Below are positions 1 through 6,858 of a DNA stretch of 8,871 nucleotides, piece after piece. This stretch comes from Acidobacteriota bacterium (GTDB lineage Bacteria; Acidobacteriota; Terriglobia; Terriglobales; Acidobacteriaceae): contig JAJZIF010000125.1 in the NCBI GenBank assembly GCA_021810735.1, positions 1-8,871 on the forward strand. Reading direction: 5' to 3'. The position numbers and the translations under genes are program-made. Each line of letters opens with the position of its first letter. The first letter of the stretch is position 1. The notes below the pieces were generated by a model. The model did no database searches. It was not told the origin of the DNA and saw only the letters and a program-made list of their open reading frames with translations.

Positions 1-1
1 C

Positions 2-118
2 GCGGTTATCCTCCCCCGAACGCCGACCCACGCCCTGCTCACCATGTTCCCGGCGGGCAAACAGCCGAACGATATCGCCGTCAAGGCCTTTCTCGTGCCG
101 TCGCATCATTCGCTCTAG
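2..118 (+). CDS. C-terminal fragment of an unidentified protein (cut by left edge)
   Basis: An open frame enters from the left edge and ends at a TAG (116-118), giving the last 38 residues of a protein (begins AVILPRTPTHALL, ends FLVPSHHSL). By hand count 31 of 38 codons end in G or C, stronger than the competing frames, and the peptide alternates hydrophobic and polar residues as a folded C-terminus would. It converges on the phosphatase gene, whose stop lies 30 bp away, with no obvious terminator hairpin between them. I do not recognise the family. A - strand frame (MMRRHEKGLDGD...) is also open across this stretch, but it is Arg/Gly-rich with weaker third-position bias and no clear ribosome binding site, so I prefer the + strand reading. 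Confidence 0.5.
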   Translation, partial: AVILPRTPTHALLTMFPAGKQPNDIAVKAFLVPSHHSL

Positions 119-148
119 CCACGCCTGAAGATATCCCCTAACCGCGAT

Positions 149-2341
149 CTAACTCTGCCGGGCCAGCACAAGTGTGATGTCGTCGGGTTGTTCTTCAGCG
201 CCAATCCAGTCTTTGATGGCCTGCATGATGTGCTCCGTAATTTCCGGCAGAGGCAGATGGCGATTGCGGCGTACCAACTCCACCATGCGCGCCTCGCCAA
301 AATCCCCGAATTCGTTTTCCGGCTCGGTGACGCCATCGCTGTAGGCGACGAGAAGGTCGCCGGATTGAAGCGTGACAGATCCCTCTTCGTATTGCATGTC
401 GTCCAATAAGCCGACAACGGTCCCGCCGCGATCGAGCCGTAGCACGGACCCATCGGCTCGCAACACCAGGGGCGGCAACTGGCCTCCGTTGGAGTAGCGA
501 AGCACGCGAGAAGCCACATCGTAGTTGGCGAGAAAAAGTGTCGCGTATTTTTCCGGCTGCGTACTGCTGTATAAATGCAGATTCAAGAGCCGCATCAGGC
601 TCGCGGGAGATTGAAAAATCTCAGTCGAAGCGATATCCGGGCGTCCTTCCTCGGTGGATTCCACAGGATTCCTCACCAACATTTCATTGCCGCCGAGACT
701 GAACGCGCGCACAGCCGAATGCAGCCCAGCCATCAGCAGTGCCGCGGAAATTCCCTTCCCGCTAATGTCCCCGATGGCCATGCAAAGAGCGTGGTCGCCT
801 AAGACGAGAAAGTCATAATAGTCGCCGCTTACGCTGCGCGCTGGCCGGCACAGACCATGCAACTCCAGCCCACCCAGCTGCAGATCGGCAGAGGGGAACA
901 GGTTGGACTGCACTTCTTGCGCAATTTCCAGCTCCCCTTCCATGCGCTCTTTTTCCTTCTGCTGCTCCAGCAATCGCACCAGTGATTCGGACATGGTATT
1001 GAAGGAACGGCTGAGGGCAGCCAACTGGTCCTGGCGCGACACTGGAATGCGATAGTTCAGACGTCCCTGATCTACCTCCCGCGTGGCGTGATAGAGGTCC
1101 GAGACAGAGTGCGTAATTGTTCGGCTGAGCCGGCTGGCCAGAAAAATTGCCAGCAGTTCGAGCAATGCAAATACGATTGCCGTCGAAATCAGGGCAATTC
1201 GAATCCCTCCCCCAATCAACAGCGACTGTTGAAATAATCGCCGATACAAAAGGGACGGGCGCGAAGTAACCTGAGCGACGACCCTGGTCAGGTTGCCGGT
1301 CGACCAGTCACTGGTATCGAGCGTGGTCGGAAAATTGATGGGCAAGTCGAAAATGTTTTCTGCTTTTGGCAATACCCCCCCAGTCACTTTTCCCGAGTCT
1401 CGTCCCTCATTCTCGATGATCGGAGCAAGATTGACGGCATCGCCTGACGCGGCATTCGCATTTGTCCGTTCGGTAGAATCGGTGCTGGTATGAAACCGCG
1501 GATTTTGCTCCGCAACCCGAAGGTTTGACTGGAGATGAACATGTGGCCACACGGTCATGCTGCCCAGTCCATTGGCAACCTGGCGTAGAAATTGCGGATC
1601 GAGACGCACTCCAGTGATGACAACTATGGTATGCGCGCCAACAGGCTTCCGCGAAATCGCGCTGAAATAGACGCGATTGTCTCGCAAAATCAATCCCATG
1701 AAGTTGCTATGGACCCAGGAAGGCGGCGTCGATATTCTGGTGAGAGCATGGCCCGGTGGCAAGTTGAGCCGTTGCAATTTGCCATCCAGGTACACGCCAA
1801 CTTCCAGACCGGGAATGCGGTTAATTCTGGCGGCTTCCGAGGGGAGCATGGGCGGGACGCTAACAGCCTGGGAGTGCCTGCTGGCGCTGATCTGCGTCAT
1901 CAGTTCCTGTTGAAAGTGAAGCGCCAGGACGTCGGTGTTGGCAGCCAGACCGACCTGTTCCGCGTGAATGACAGAGGTTGCTGCGAAGTTGGCGAATTGG
2001 CCCAACAGTACGTATGCGGCGATCCCGGACAACATGCCTAAGAGCACGACGGGCGTAAGCCCGATCAACACATAGGTGACAAATAGCCGATTGCGAAGCT
2101 TCCAGAGCAACCGCCAGCGCATCCATCGGAACAGCGCAGGCAGACTCGCAAATATCGAAACCAGAAGCGCGGCCCAGGGAGAAAAACCAATGTGCCTGCC
2201 AACGCCGGGCACCCAGCGCAACAGGAACAAAACGATTGCCGTCACCAGCGACCAGAAAGCGAGGCCGCGCTTTTCCTTCCGCATCGGCAGTTGACGCAAC
2301 ATTGCGCCTGCCCGCTCTTCCAGCGATCGTATCCATTTCAT
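149..2341 (-). CDS. Membrane-bound HAMP-SpoIIE (PP2C-type) serine phosphatase
   Basis: Predicted transmembrane PPM/PP2C-type phosphatase that would dephosphorylate a Ser/Thr-phosphorylated partner, classically an anti-anti-sigma (STAS) protein, in response to a signal outside the cytoplasm. Numbered from the ATG at 2341 (730 aa), there are hydrophobic segments near residues 26-45, 56-72 and 86-114. An extracytoplasmic sensor-like region follows (about 115-375), then a membrane segment near 376-405, a HAMP linker, and a charged coiled-coil (LLEQQKEKERMEGELEIAQEV). The SpoIIE domain (about 490-730) carries the metal-binding motifs GDYYD (506-510), GDISGKG (524-530), SDGVTEP (668-674) and DDITLV (720-725), so it should be catalytically active. 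Upstream in-frame starts exist (ATG 2350, TTG 2386). I chose 2341 because a GAGAG lies 9 nt before it, but the start is uncertain. No STAS or anti-sigma partner lies in the window. The gene follows the YihY-like gene on the same strand after a gap of about 180 bp, so co-transcription is possible but unproven. Confidence 0.9.
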   Translation of the reverse strand: MKWIRSLEERAGAMLRQLPMRKEKRGLAFWSLVTAIVLFLLRWVPGVGRHIGFSPWAALLVSIFASLPALFRWMRWRLLWKLRNRLFVTYVLIGLTPVVLLGMLSGIAAYVLLGQFANFAATSVIHAEQVGLAANTDVLALHFQQELMTQISASRHSQAVSVPPMLPSEAARINRIPGLEVGVYLDGKLQRLNLPPGHALTRISTPPSWVHSNFMGLILRDNRVYFSAISRKPVGAHTIVVITGVRLDPQFLRQVANGLGSMTVWPHVHLQSNLRVAEQNPRFHTSTDSTERTNANAASGDAVNLAPIIENEGRDSGKVTGGVLPKAENIFDLPINFPTTLDTSDWSTGNLTRVVAQVTSRPSLLYRRLFQQSLLIGGGIRIALISTAIVFALLELLAIFLASRLSRTITHSVSDLYHATREVDQGRLNYRIPVSRQDQLAALSRSFNTMSESLVRLLEQQKEKERMEGELEIAQEVQSNLFPSADLQLGGLELHGLCRPARSVSGDYYDFLVLGDHALCMAIGDISGKGISAALLMAGLHSAVRAFSLGGNEMLVRNPVESTEEGRPDIASTEIFQSPASLMRLLNLHLYSSTQPEKYATLFLANYDVASRVLRYSNGGQLPPLVLRADGSVLRLDRGGTVVGLLDDMQYEEGSVTLQSGDLLVAYSDGVTEPENEFGDFGEARMVELVRRNRHLPLPEITEHIMQAIKDWIGAEEQPDDITLVLARQS

Positions 2342-2518
2342 CCGGCGCATCTCTCGTGACCCATCGTGATAGACCGAGTGTAGCAACCTTCAAGCTCATC
2401 CTCACCTCGGCGCCGACACAGTTCCCGGCGTCTGCCTAGAAATCCCACGGTCCGGCTTGTCTGACCGAGCAGTTGCGCGATATTCAATCCCGTCGCATAC
2501 ATCTGGCTTGCAACCGCT

Positions 2519-3457
2519 CTACGCTGTCGTCAATTCTTCTGGAGGTGGAGGCGATTCCGCCGTCGCCTTTTTCTTCTCCATCGCGGTTTGTTTTCGGAAA
2601 AACCGGTAGGCCGAAAAATGCGCTCCGGCAAGCAGAATCAGCCCGGAGATAAAGGCCCATAACATTAACCCAACCGAAATCGAAAAAGGTCCGTAGACCG
2701 ATTTCAAATCCAGCCACGGCAGCACCGCGATATAGGCCAGCTTCGCGCCTTCCCACGATAACCCGGTAATGATAGCGGCCGGCAATACCGACATGGCCCG
2801 GATACGGCGGTTGGGCAGGATCCAATAAATGAAAAAAAAGATCGAGATGCTGGCGATCACACCGAGGATCTTGAGAAGTGTCCGCTGCAAAAAATGAAAT
2901 GCCGGACTGGTTGTATGGCCAAAAAACATCATCTCCAGCAGCGTTTCGTGCGACGCCGATATGGCGATCGAGAGTAAAGATAGAATGCCGACCATAAAGG
3001 CGAGGCTGAAGGAAATCAACTGATTTCGCCAGTACGAACGGTTCTCCGCGACACCCCACACCTGGTTGAGCGCCACTTCCAGCGGCAGAAAGACACCGGT
3101 CGATGAAACCAGCAGCATCAAGACCGATACCACAGCGACACGCTTCTGCGAGTACACAAGAAACACCATGTTGCGTACGACGAAGTCCTGCCCCGTAGGG
3201 AGCAGCGCATGCAACATACTAGCAATCACTTCGACCATTTGCGGCGAGTGCAGAAAGCGATGCGCAATCGTCAGCATCAATACGATAAACGGAAACAGCG
3301 ACAGGATGGCATTCGCCGCCACGCTGAAGGCGTAGGTATGCACCGCGGTCCGCGAAAGGTAGCGAGCCAGGGACATCAGGTGCGACTCTTGGACCTCTTT
3401 TTCAAGCTGAATGGCGATGGAGTCGGAGGAATCGGATTGTGGCCGTATCGTCAGCAT
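2519..3457 (-). CDS. YihY/BrkB-family inner-membrane protein
   Basis: A 312-residue polytopic protein of the YihY/virulence factor BrkB family (formerly mislabelled ribonuclease BN), whose molecular function is not settled. Hydrophobic segments lie near residues 43-66, 106-128, 146-168, 193-213, 222-245 and 254-280, giving the usual six-helix pattern. Family-like signatures are NQVWGV (131-136) and YGPFSISVGLMLW (255-267), followed by a LLAGAHFSAY helix end. The N-terminus (about 40 residues) is polar and probably cytoplasmic, and the C-terminus ends in a Lys-rich then Pro/Glu-rich tail (about 289-312). Length is typical for the family. The ATG at 3457 has no good Shine-Dalgarno sequence. An internal ATG at residue 28 (MSLARYLSRT) would still precede all membrane helices and is an alternative. 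The gene diverges from the cold-shock gene across a spacer of 372 bp. Confidence 0.88.
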   Translation of the reverse strand: MLTIRPQSDSSDSIAIQLEKEVQESHLMSLARYLSRTAVHTYAFSVAANAILSLFPFIVLMLTIAHRFLHSPQMVEVIASMLHALLPTGQDFVVRNMVFLVYSQKRVAVVSVLMLLVSSTGVFLPLEVALNQVWGVAENRSYWRNQLISFSLAFMVGILSLLSIAISASHETLLEMMFFGHTTSPAFHFLQRTLLKILGVIASISIFFFIYWILPNRRIRAMSVLPAAIITGLSWEGAKLAYIAVLPWLDLKSVYGPFSISVGLMLWAFISGLILLAGAHFSAYRFFRKQTAMEKKKATAESPPPPEELTTA

Positions 3458-3628
3458 TCGTAGACATGGCAGGCGTATAACATCGACCCTCGAGTTACAC
3501 CTGCTGGTTTGACTATAGCTTGTCCATGATGGGGTGCGAGCGGCAGCGGCGGGGGTATCTTGGTTGGTTCATTCTGCCGCGATTCAGCAGCGGACTCAAT
3601 CAAATCAACTGCTTGCAAAAGATTTCTC

Positions 3629-3657
3629 TTGCGTTTCGTGACATTTCCTGCCATAAC
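3629..3657 (+). promoter_or_regulatory. Candidate promoter for the cold-shock gene
   Basis: TTGCGT (3629-3634) and CATAAC (3652-3657) are separated by 17 bp. They match the sigma-70 consensus at 3 of 6 and 4 of 6 positions, within the AT-rich part of the spacer. Initiation shortly downstream would leave a leader of about 165 nt, similar in size to the regulatory leader of E. coli cspA. This is a weak sequence match and is offered as inference only. Confidence 0.25.
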
Positions 3658-3816
3658 AATGCCAGATTCTCTCTCCAACTGAGCATGGAAGGTTCTTCGA
3701 CTGGAGACGATCCGCGGCACTGGGGAATGCTGCTGGGAACACTGGGCAAATCTGGGCGCAAGGCTCGCCTCCATCCATCGTTTCCCCTGTAGGCGCCTGA
3801 CCGAAGAGCACGAACG

Positions 3817-3822
3817 AAAGGA
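3817..3822 (+). promoter_or_regulatory. Ribosome binding site fixing the GTG start of the cold-shock gene
   Basis: AAAGGA lies 7 nt before the GTG at 3830. There is no ATG at this end of the frame, and the GTG places the conserved GVVKWF strand at the expected distance from the N-terminus, so the site supports GTG as the true start. Confidence 0.7.
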
Positions 3823-3829
3823 CGTATTT

Positions 3830-4042
3830 GTGACAGAACATGGTGTGGTGAAGTGGTTTAGCGGCGCCAAAGGCTACGGGTTCATTCAGCGCTCTACAGG
3901 CGAAGATGTCTTCGTACATTTTTCCGCTATTCAGGAAAATGGATTCAAAACATTGAACGAAGGCGACGCGGTTGATTTTGAATGTCAGCAGGGTCCGAAA
4001 GGGCTCAACGCGACCAACGTCGTCCGCAATCAGCCATCGTGA
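3830..4042 (+). CDS. CspA-family cold-shock protein
   Basis: A single cold-shock domain of 70 residues that binds single-stranded RNA or DNA in the cytoplasm and acts as an RNA chaperone or transcription antiterminator. The sequence shows the family hallmarks: GVVKWF at 5-10, RNP1 as KGYGFI at 14-19 and RNP2 as VFVHFS at 27-32. These are followed by the loop and strands [19 protein letters not shown] and the closing GLNATNVV. The aromatic nucleic-acid contacts (W9, F10, Y16, F18, F28, H30, F31) are present, so binding should be intact. Length is normal for the family. Translation starts at GTG with a good Shine-Dalgarno sequence. The gene stands alone, divergent from the YihY-like gene and convergent with queG (58 bp gap). 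The long upstream untranslated region suggests leader-based control. Paralogues are common, so cold inducibility of this copy cannot be assumed. Confidence 0.95.
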   Translation: MTEHGVVKWFSGAKGYGFIQRSTGEDVFVHFSAIQENGFKTLNEGDAVDFECQQGPKGLNATNVVRNQPS

Positions 4043-4100
4043 ATTTAGGTTGCCACTGACGTCGCCGTTGTCCCGACAGAAGGAAATGGAGTCGCTTGCA

Positions 4101-5315
4101 TCATCTTTGGTTTGGTCGGTGACCTTCCGGATGCGATAGGATTTCGTTCGCTGCGATGTCCGGATTCATTCGGGCGGGATCCACAGCGGTTTCACGCTTC
4201 GCATTGTTCTGCGCAATTCCTACATTGCGCTGCAAGCCACAATGCTTCGCGCGCTCGACTGGGGAGCCGCGAAATATCTGGCGGTACTCGTCGTTGTTCA
4301 AAGCTGCCAGCCAATCCAGCGCGGGATTGACCAGTTCCGGTCGCGGCTGCAGCTCAGGCCAGTCTGTTACCGGCGCGCGACGATTCCATGGGCAGACCTC
4401 CTGGCAGATATCGCAGCCAAAAACATTTCTCCCCATCTTGGCTTCCAGGTCTTCCGGAATGGCTCCGCGTTTCTCAATCGTGAGGTACGCAATGCACCGC
4501 GAAGCGTCCATCCTGTACGGTACCAGCGCCGCTGTCGGACACGCATCGATACACCGCGTGCAGCTGCCGCAGCGGTCCGGCATCGGCTGCACCCTCTCGT
4601 CTCGTCCCAATTCAAGCGAAGTAAGAATGACGCCCAGGAAGAACCACGAACCCAGCGATTCGTGAATGAGACATGTGTTCTTCCCCTGCCATCCCAGCCC
4701 GGCGTATTTGGCATACACCCGTTCCACCAGCGGTCCGGTATCGACAAAACAGCGCGATTCAAATTCTCCCAGCTTGAACTTGAGGGCAGCACATAGGGTT
4801 TCAAGCCGCGTCCGCATCACGGAGTGATAATCCGTAGGAGCGAGTTGTGGCAACGCAGCGCCGGCGCTGTTCTGCGTAGAGGCCGGCCCCTGCTCCGCCG
4901 CAGTATTCTGCGAACGTCCAGACCATGCATACCGCGCAATCCAGCCCGTGTTTTCCTTCGCCCATTCGGCCTTATGTTCGATGGAATATGGCTGGTCGCT
5001 GTTGTAATTCACTGCGCAGACGATGACCGAACGCGCCCAGGGAAAAGGCACCAGCACGGACGACCGCAGCAGACGACCCTCTGCATCCCGCCGCTTCAGG
5101 TATTCCATCTCTCCTGCGCGACCCTCTGCAACCCACTGGGCGAAGGTCGCCAGCTCCGGAAATGTTTGTTCTATTTGCGGCTCGGAATTCTCGCCATCGC
5201 CCGGCGCAGTGCCTGTGGTCGAACCGCTGGGCCCGGCGGGAGCAATCGCGCCGAGGTGAAAACCCGTTTCCCGCGCGCATTGTTGGACGATCTGTTGCAG
5301 AGTTTGTGTTGGCAT
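4101..5315 (-). CDS. queG: Epoxyqueuosine reductase QueG
   Basis: Cobalamin- and [4Fe-4S]-dependent cytoplasmic enzyme that reduces epoxyqueuosine to queuosine at the wobble position of tRNAs decoding Asn, Asp, His and Tyr, the last step of queuosine synthesis. In this 404-residue protein the diagnostic DTGPLVERVYAKYAGLGWQGKNTCLI block starts at D192, equivalent to the proposed catalytic acid of characterised QueG. Eight cluster cysteines are present: C249, C252, C255 and C259 (CGSCTRCIDACP), C274 (SRCIAYLTIE), and C301, C304 and C308 (CDICQEVCPW). A short HEAT-like tail follows (SPVERAKHCGLQRNVGIAQNN). The protein is somewhat longer than E. coli QueG because of two low-complexity insertions, near residues 28-50 and 131-160. 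The ATG at 5315 lacks a strong Shine-Dalgarno sequence, but the N-terminus fits the family. No other queuosine gene is nearby. Confidence 0.95.
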   Translation of the reverse strand: MPTQTLQQIVQQCARETGFHLGAIAPAGPSGSTTGTAPGDGENSEPQIEQTFPELATFAQWVAEGRAGEMEYLKRRDAEGRLLRSSVLVPFPWARSVIVCAVNYNSDQPYSIEHKAEWAKENTGWIARYAWSGRSQNTAAEQGPASTQNSAGAALPQLAPTDYHSVMRTRLETLCAALKFKLGEFESRCFVDTGPLVERVYAKYAGLGWQGKNTCLIHESLGSWFFLGVILTSLELGRDERVQPMPDRCGSCTRCIDACPTAALVPYRMDASRCIAYLTIEKRGAIPEDLEAKMGRNVFGCDICQEVCPWNRRAPVTDWPELQPRPELVNPALDWLAALNNDEYRQIFRGSPVERAKHCGLQRNVGIAQNNAKRETAVDPARMNPDIAANEILSHPEGHRPNQR

Positions 5316-5378
5316 GTTCTTACGATGAACCGATCTTCAGGAATAGATGCACCATACCTTGATCCGGTACTTCTTACG

Positions 5379-5419
5379 CGGAGGGGCTGTTCACTCGTGT
5401 AGTGTGAGCAGCCCCTCCG
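5379..5419. terminator. Long stem-loop between propeller gene and queG, possible terminator
   Basis: The arms CGGAGGGGCTGTTCAC (5379-5394) and GTGAGCAGCCCCTCCG (5404-5419) form a 16-bp stem around a 9-nt loop. It sits 29 bp past the stop of the propeller gene and 63 bp before the queG start, the right place to end the oxidoreductase-propeller transcript. Neither side has a run of T, so it is not a textbook intrinsic terminator. It may instead protect a 3' end or assist factor-dependent termination. The one imperfect pair is G-U in + strand RNA but an A-C mismatch in - strand RNA. Confidence 0.6.
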
Positions 5420-5448
5420 TCCGTCTCGTCGATTCATTGACTGTACTT

Positions 5449-6816
5449 TTACTTCGGACCGTTCTCTTGCGGAACTTCCGTGCCCTCTCCTGGGAAAGGC
5501 CAATCCTTATTGAGTATGATTTCCTTCTCCCGTTGTGCGCTGGGAACTTGATTGACCATCAGGTTTTCAAAGTAGTGCACACCGCTCTTGCCGGCAGTCG
5601 CAATGTCGATGTCGCCGTCTCCATCGAAGTCTGTAGTGACAAATTGTGTTCCGGCGCCTGCGGTGCCGTTCACAGAGATGGCATAGCGGGTGAACTTGGC
5701 CGTCTTGCGGTCGATCTTGTAGTAGTAGATCACCAGCGGGTCGTAGGAGCCCGGGTCATGTCCCGAGTGCCCGCGGTATCGCTTGCCTATCAACAGCTCC
5801 GGCTGGCCATCTCCGTCGAGATCGACCATTTTCAACGCGTGGCTCTGCGAGAAGGACTCGTCGATGGTATGCCGGACCCAGTGCCGGTCCGCGCCGCTTC
5901 CCTGCTGTTCCAGCCAGTACACGCCGTAGCTATGGCCCTGCCCATAGATGATGTCCATTTTGCCGTCGTTATTGACGTCATAGCCGATGATCGGAAATCC
6001 AGCGTCTCCCAGGTTCCAATCGGGATGCCATTTCCATTGGTCGTGGTTCGCGTCGATATTTTCAAACCATCCGTACGGCGTCAGAACATCGGCTTTTCCG
6101 TCGCCGTTGATATCGGCAACGCCGATACCATGACCATCTTCCGCCTTGCTGTTGGACGCAACTCGATGAACAATTCCGTTGGGGTTCCCAACATCTCTGT
6201 CGCGGCTGTGGTCTTCGCCTAGATGATGCACGATTGGCTTGGCGCCGGAGAAATCGATCCATAAGACGCCGGAGTGGTTGTAGTGCGCCAGTACCAGGTC
6301 AGGCTTGCCATCCCCGTTGATATCGGCCATCCATCCGCCCTCCGTGTCATAGCTGTTGGTAATGAAGTGGCGCTTCCACAGGACGTTCGCCTTCTTCGGA
6401 TTCTCGTACCACCACACGCCGTTGGATATCCATCCATAGGTGACAACATCCGGCGCACCGTCGTGATTGACATCGATGGTCCATTCGCCGGCGTCCGACA
6501 CAAATTCATCGTGAATGCCAACCGTGCGATACTGATGCCGCTTCCACTCGCCGCCCTGCGGGCCCGGGTTTTCATACCAGTAGGCACCGCTTAAAATATC
6601 CAGGCGGCCATCCCCATTCATGTCCATGGTTGTGATGCCTTCGGCATGATCGGTACCCAGCCGATGGGCCAGGAAGGTTGCTTGTGGAACACCGTAGGGC
6701 CCGTTGCCAGGAGTCGTCAGGCGCGGGGTCTCTACTTTCTGTGCGATGGCAAAGCTTCCAGAGCCAAGAACCAGAGCCATGACAGCCAACATCGTCGAGC
6801 GTACGAAACGATTCAT
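5449..6816 (-). CDS. Secreted FG-GAP/VCBS-repeat beta-propeller protein
   Basis: A 455-residue exported protein predicted to fold as a calcium-binding beta-propeller. It begins with a Sec signal peptide: basic MNRFVR, then a hydrophobic core LAVMALVLGSGSFA, with a plausible cleavage after AIA or AQ near residues 25-26. Seven calcium-loop motifs of the DxDGDG type follow at about residues 65, 115, 165, 235, 280, 332 and 396 (for example DMNGDGRLDIL, DINGDGKPDLV, DFDGDGDIDIA), matching a seven-bladed propeller. Aromatic YWYENP or WWYENP segments recur after several motifs. The C-terminal 40 residues lack the repeat and end in a Pro/Glu-rich tail. No catalytic motif is recognisable, so a binding or scaffold role (glycan, protein or cell-surface ligand) is inferred. 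The start is well supported by AAGGAG 7 nt upstream. It lies 42 bp behind the Gfo/Idh gene on the same strand and is probably its operon partner. Confidence 0.9.
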   Translation of the reverse strand: MNRFVRSTMLAVMALVLGSGSFAIAQKVETPRLTTPGNGPYGVPQATFLAHRLGTDHAEGITTMDMNGDGRLDILSGAYWYENPGPQGGEWKRHQYRTVGIHDEFVSDAGEWTIDVNHDGAPDVVTYGWISNGVWWYENPKKANVLWKRHFITNSYDTEGGWMADINGDGKPDLVLAHYNHSGVLWIDFSGAKPIVHHLGEDHSRDRDVGNPNGIVHRVASNSKAEDGHGIGVADINGDGKADVLTPYGWFENIDANHDQWKWHPDWNLGDAGFPIIGYDVNNDGKMDIIYGQGHSYGVYWLEQQGSGADRHWVRHTIDESFSQSHALKMVDLDGDGQPELLIGKRYRGHSGHDPGSYDPLVIYYYKIDRKTAKFTRYAISVNGTAGAGTQFVTTDFDGDGDIDIATAGKSGVHYFENLMVNQVPSAQREKEIILNKDWPFPGEGTEVPQENGPK

Positions 6817-6823
6817 ACTATTT

Positions 6824-6829
6824 CTCCTT
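6824..6829 (-). promoter_or_regulatory. Strong ribosome binding site of the propeller gene
   Basis: On the - strand AAGGAG lies 7 nt before the ATG at 6816, inside the 42-bp gap after the oxidoreductase stop. It fixes the start immediately before the signal peptide and fits translation from a shared mRNA. Confidence 0.75.
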
Positions 6830-6858
6830 ACATATCTGTTTTCGATCCGATGGCTACC

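Larger units (their letters stand above)
3458..3829. other. Gene-free divergent spacer with likely cold-shock leader
   Basis: This 372 bp separates the - strand YihY-like gene from the + strand cold-shock gene. Open frames on both strands here give Cys/Arg/Ser-rich low-complexity peptides without ribosome binding sites, so I see no gene. The middle part (about 3590-3660) is distinctly AT-richer than its flanks and holds the best promoter candidate for the cold-shock gene. The remaining 165 or so bases would then be an untranslated leader. On the - strand a TATAGT at 3512-3517 could be a -10 element for the YihY-like gene, but no matching -35 was found. Confidence 0.5.

Noticed and set aside
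1860..2405. - strand frame of 181 codons overlapping the start of the phosphatase gene
   Set aside because: It is in another frame of the same strand across the well-supported membrane segments of the phosphatase. The Arg/Cys/Ala-rich product fits a shifted reading.
2448..2467. Small inverted repeat CGGTC/GACCG after the YihY-like gene as a terminator
   Set aside because: The 5-bp stem with a 10-nt loop and no T-run is too weak to call.
3520..3792. + strand 90-codon frame upstream of the cold-shock gene
   Set aside because: It has no ribosome binding site, its composition is not protein-like, and it overlaps an equally poor frame on the other strand. The stretch is better read as promoter and leader.
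5347..6222. Long + strand open frame (291 codons) opposite the propeller gene
   Set aside because: It is antisense to a clear repeat protein whose Asp-Gly-Asp-Gly codons read as stop-free Val/Ile/Ser/Pro codons on the other strand. It has no ribosome binding site and starts inside the intergenic hairpin region.
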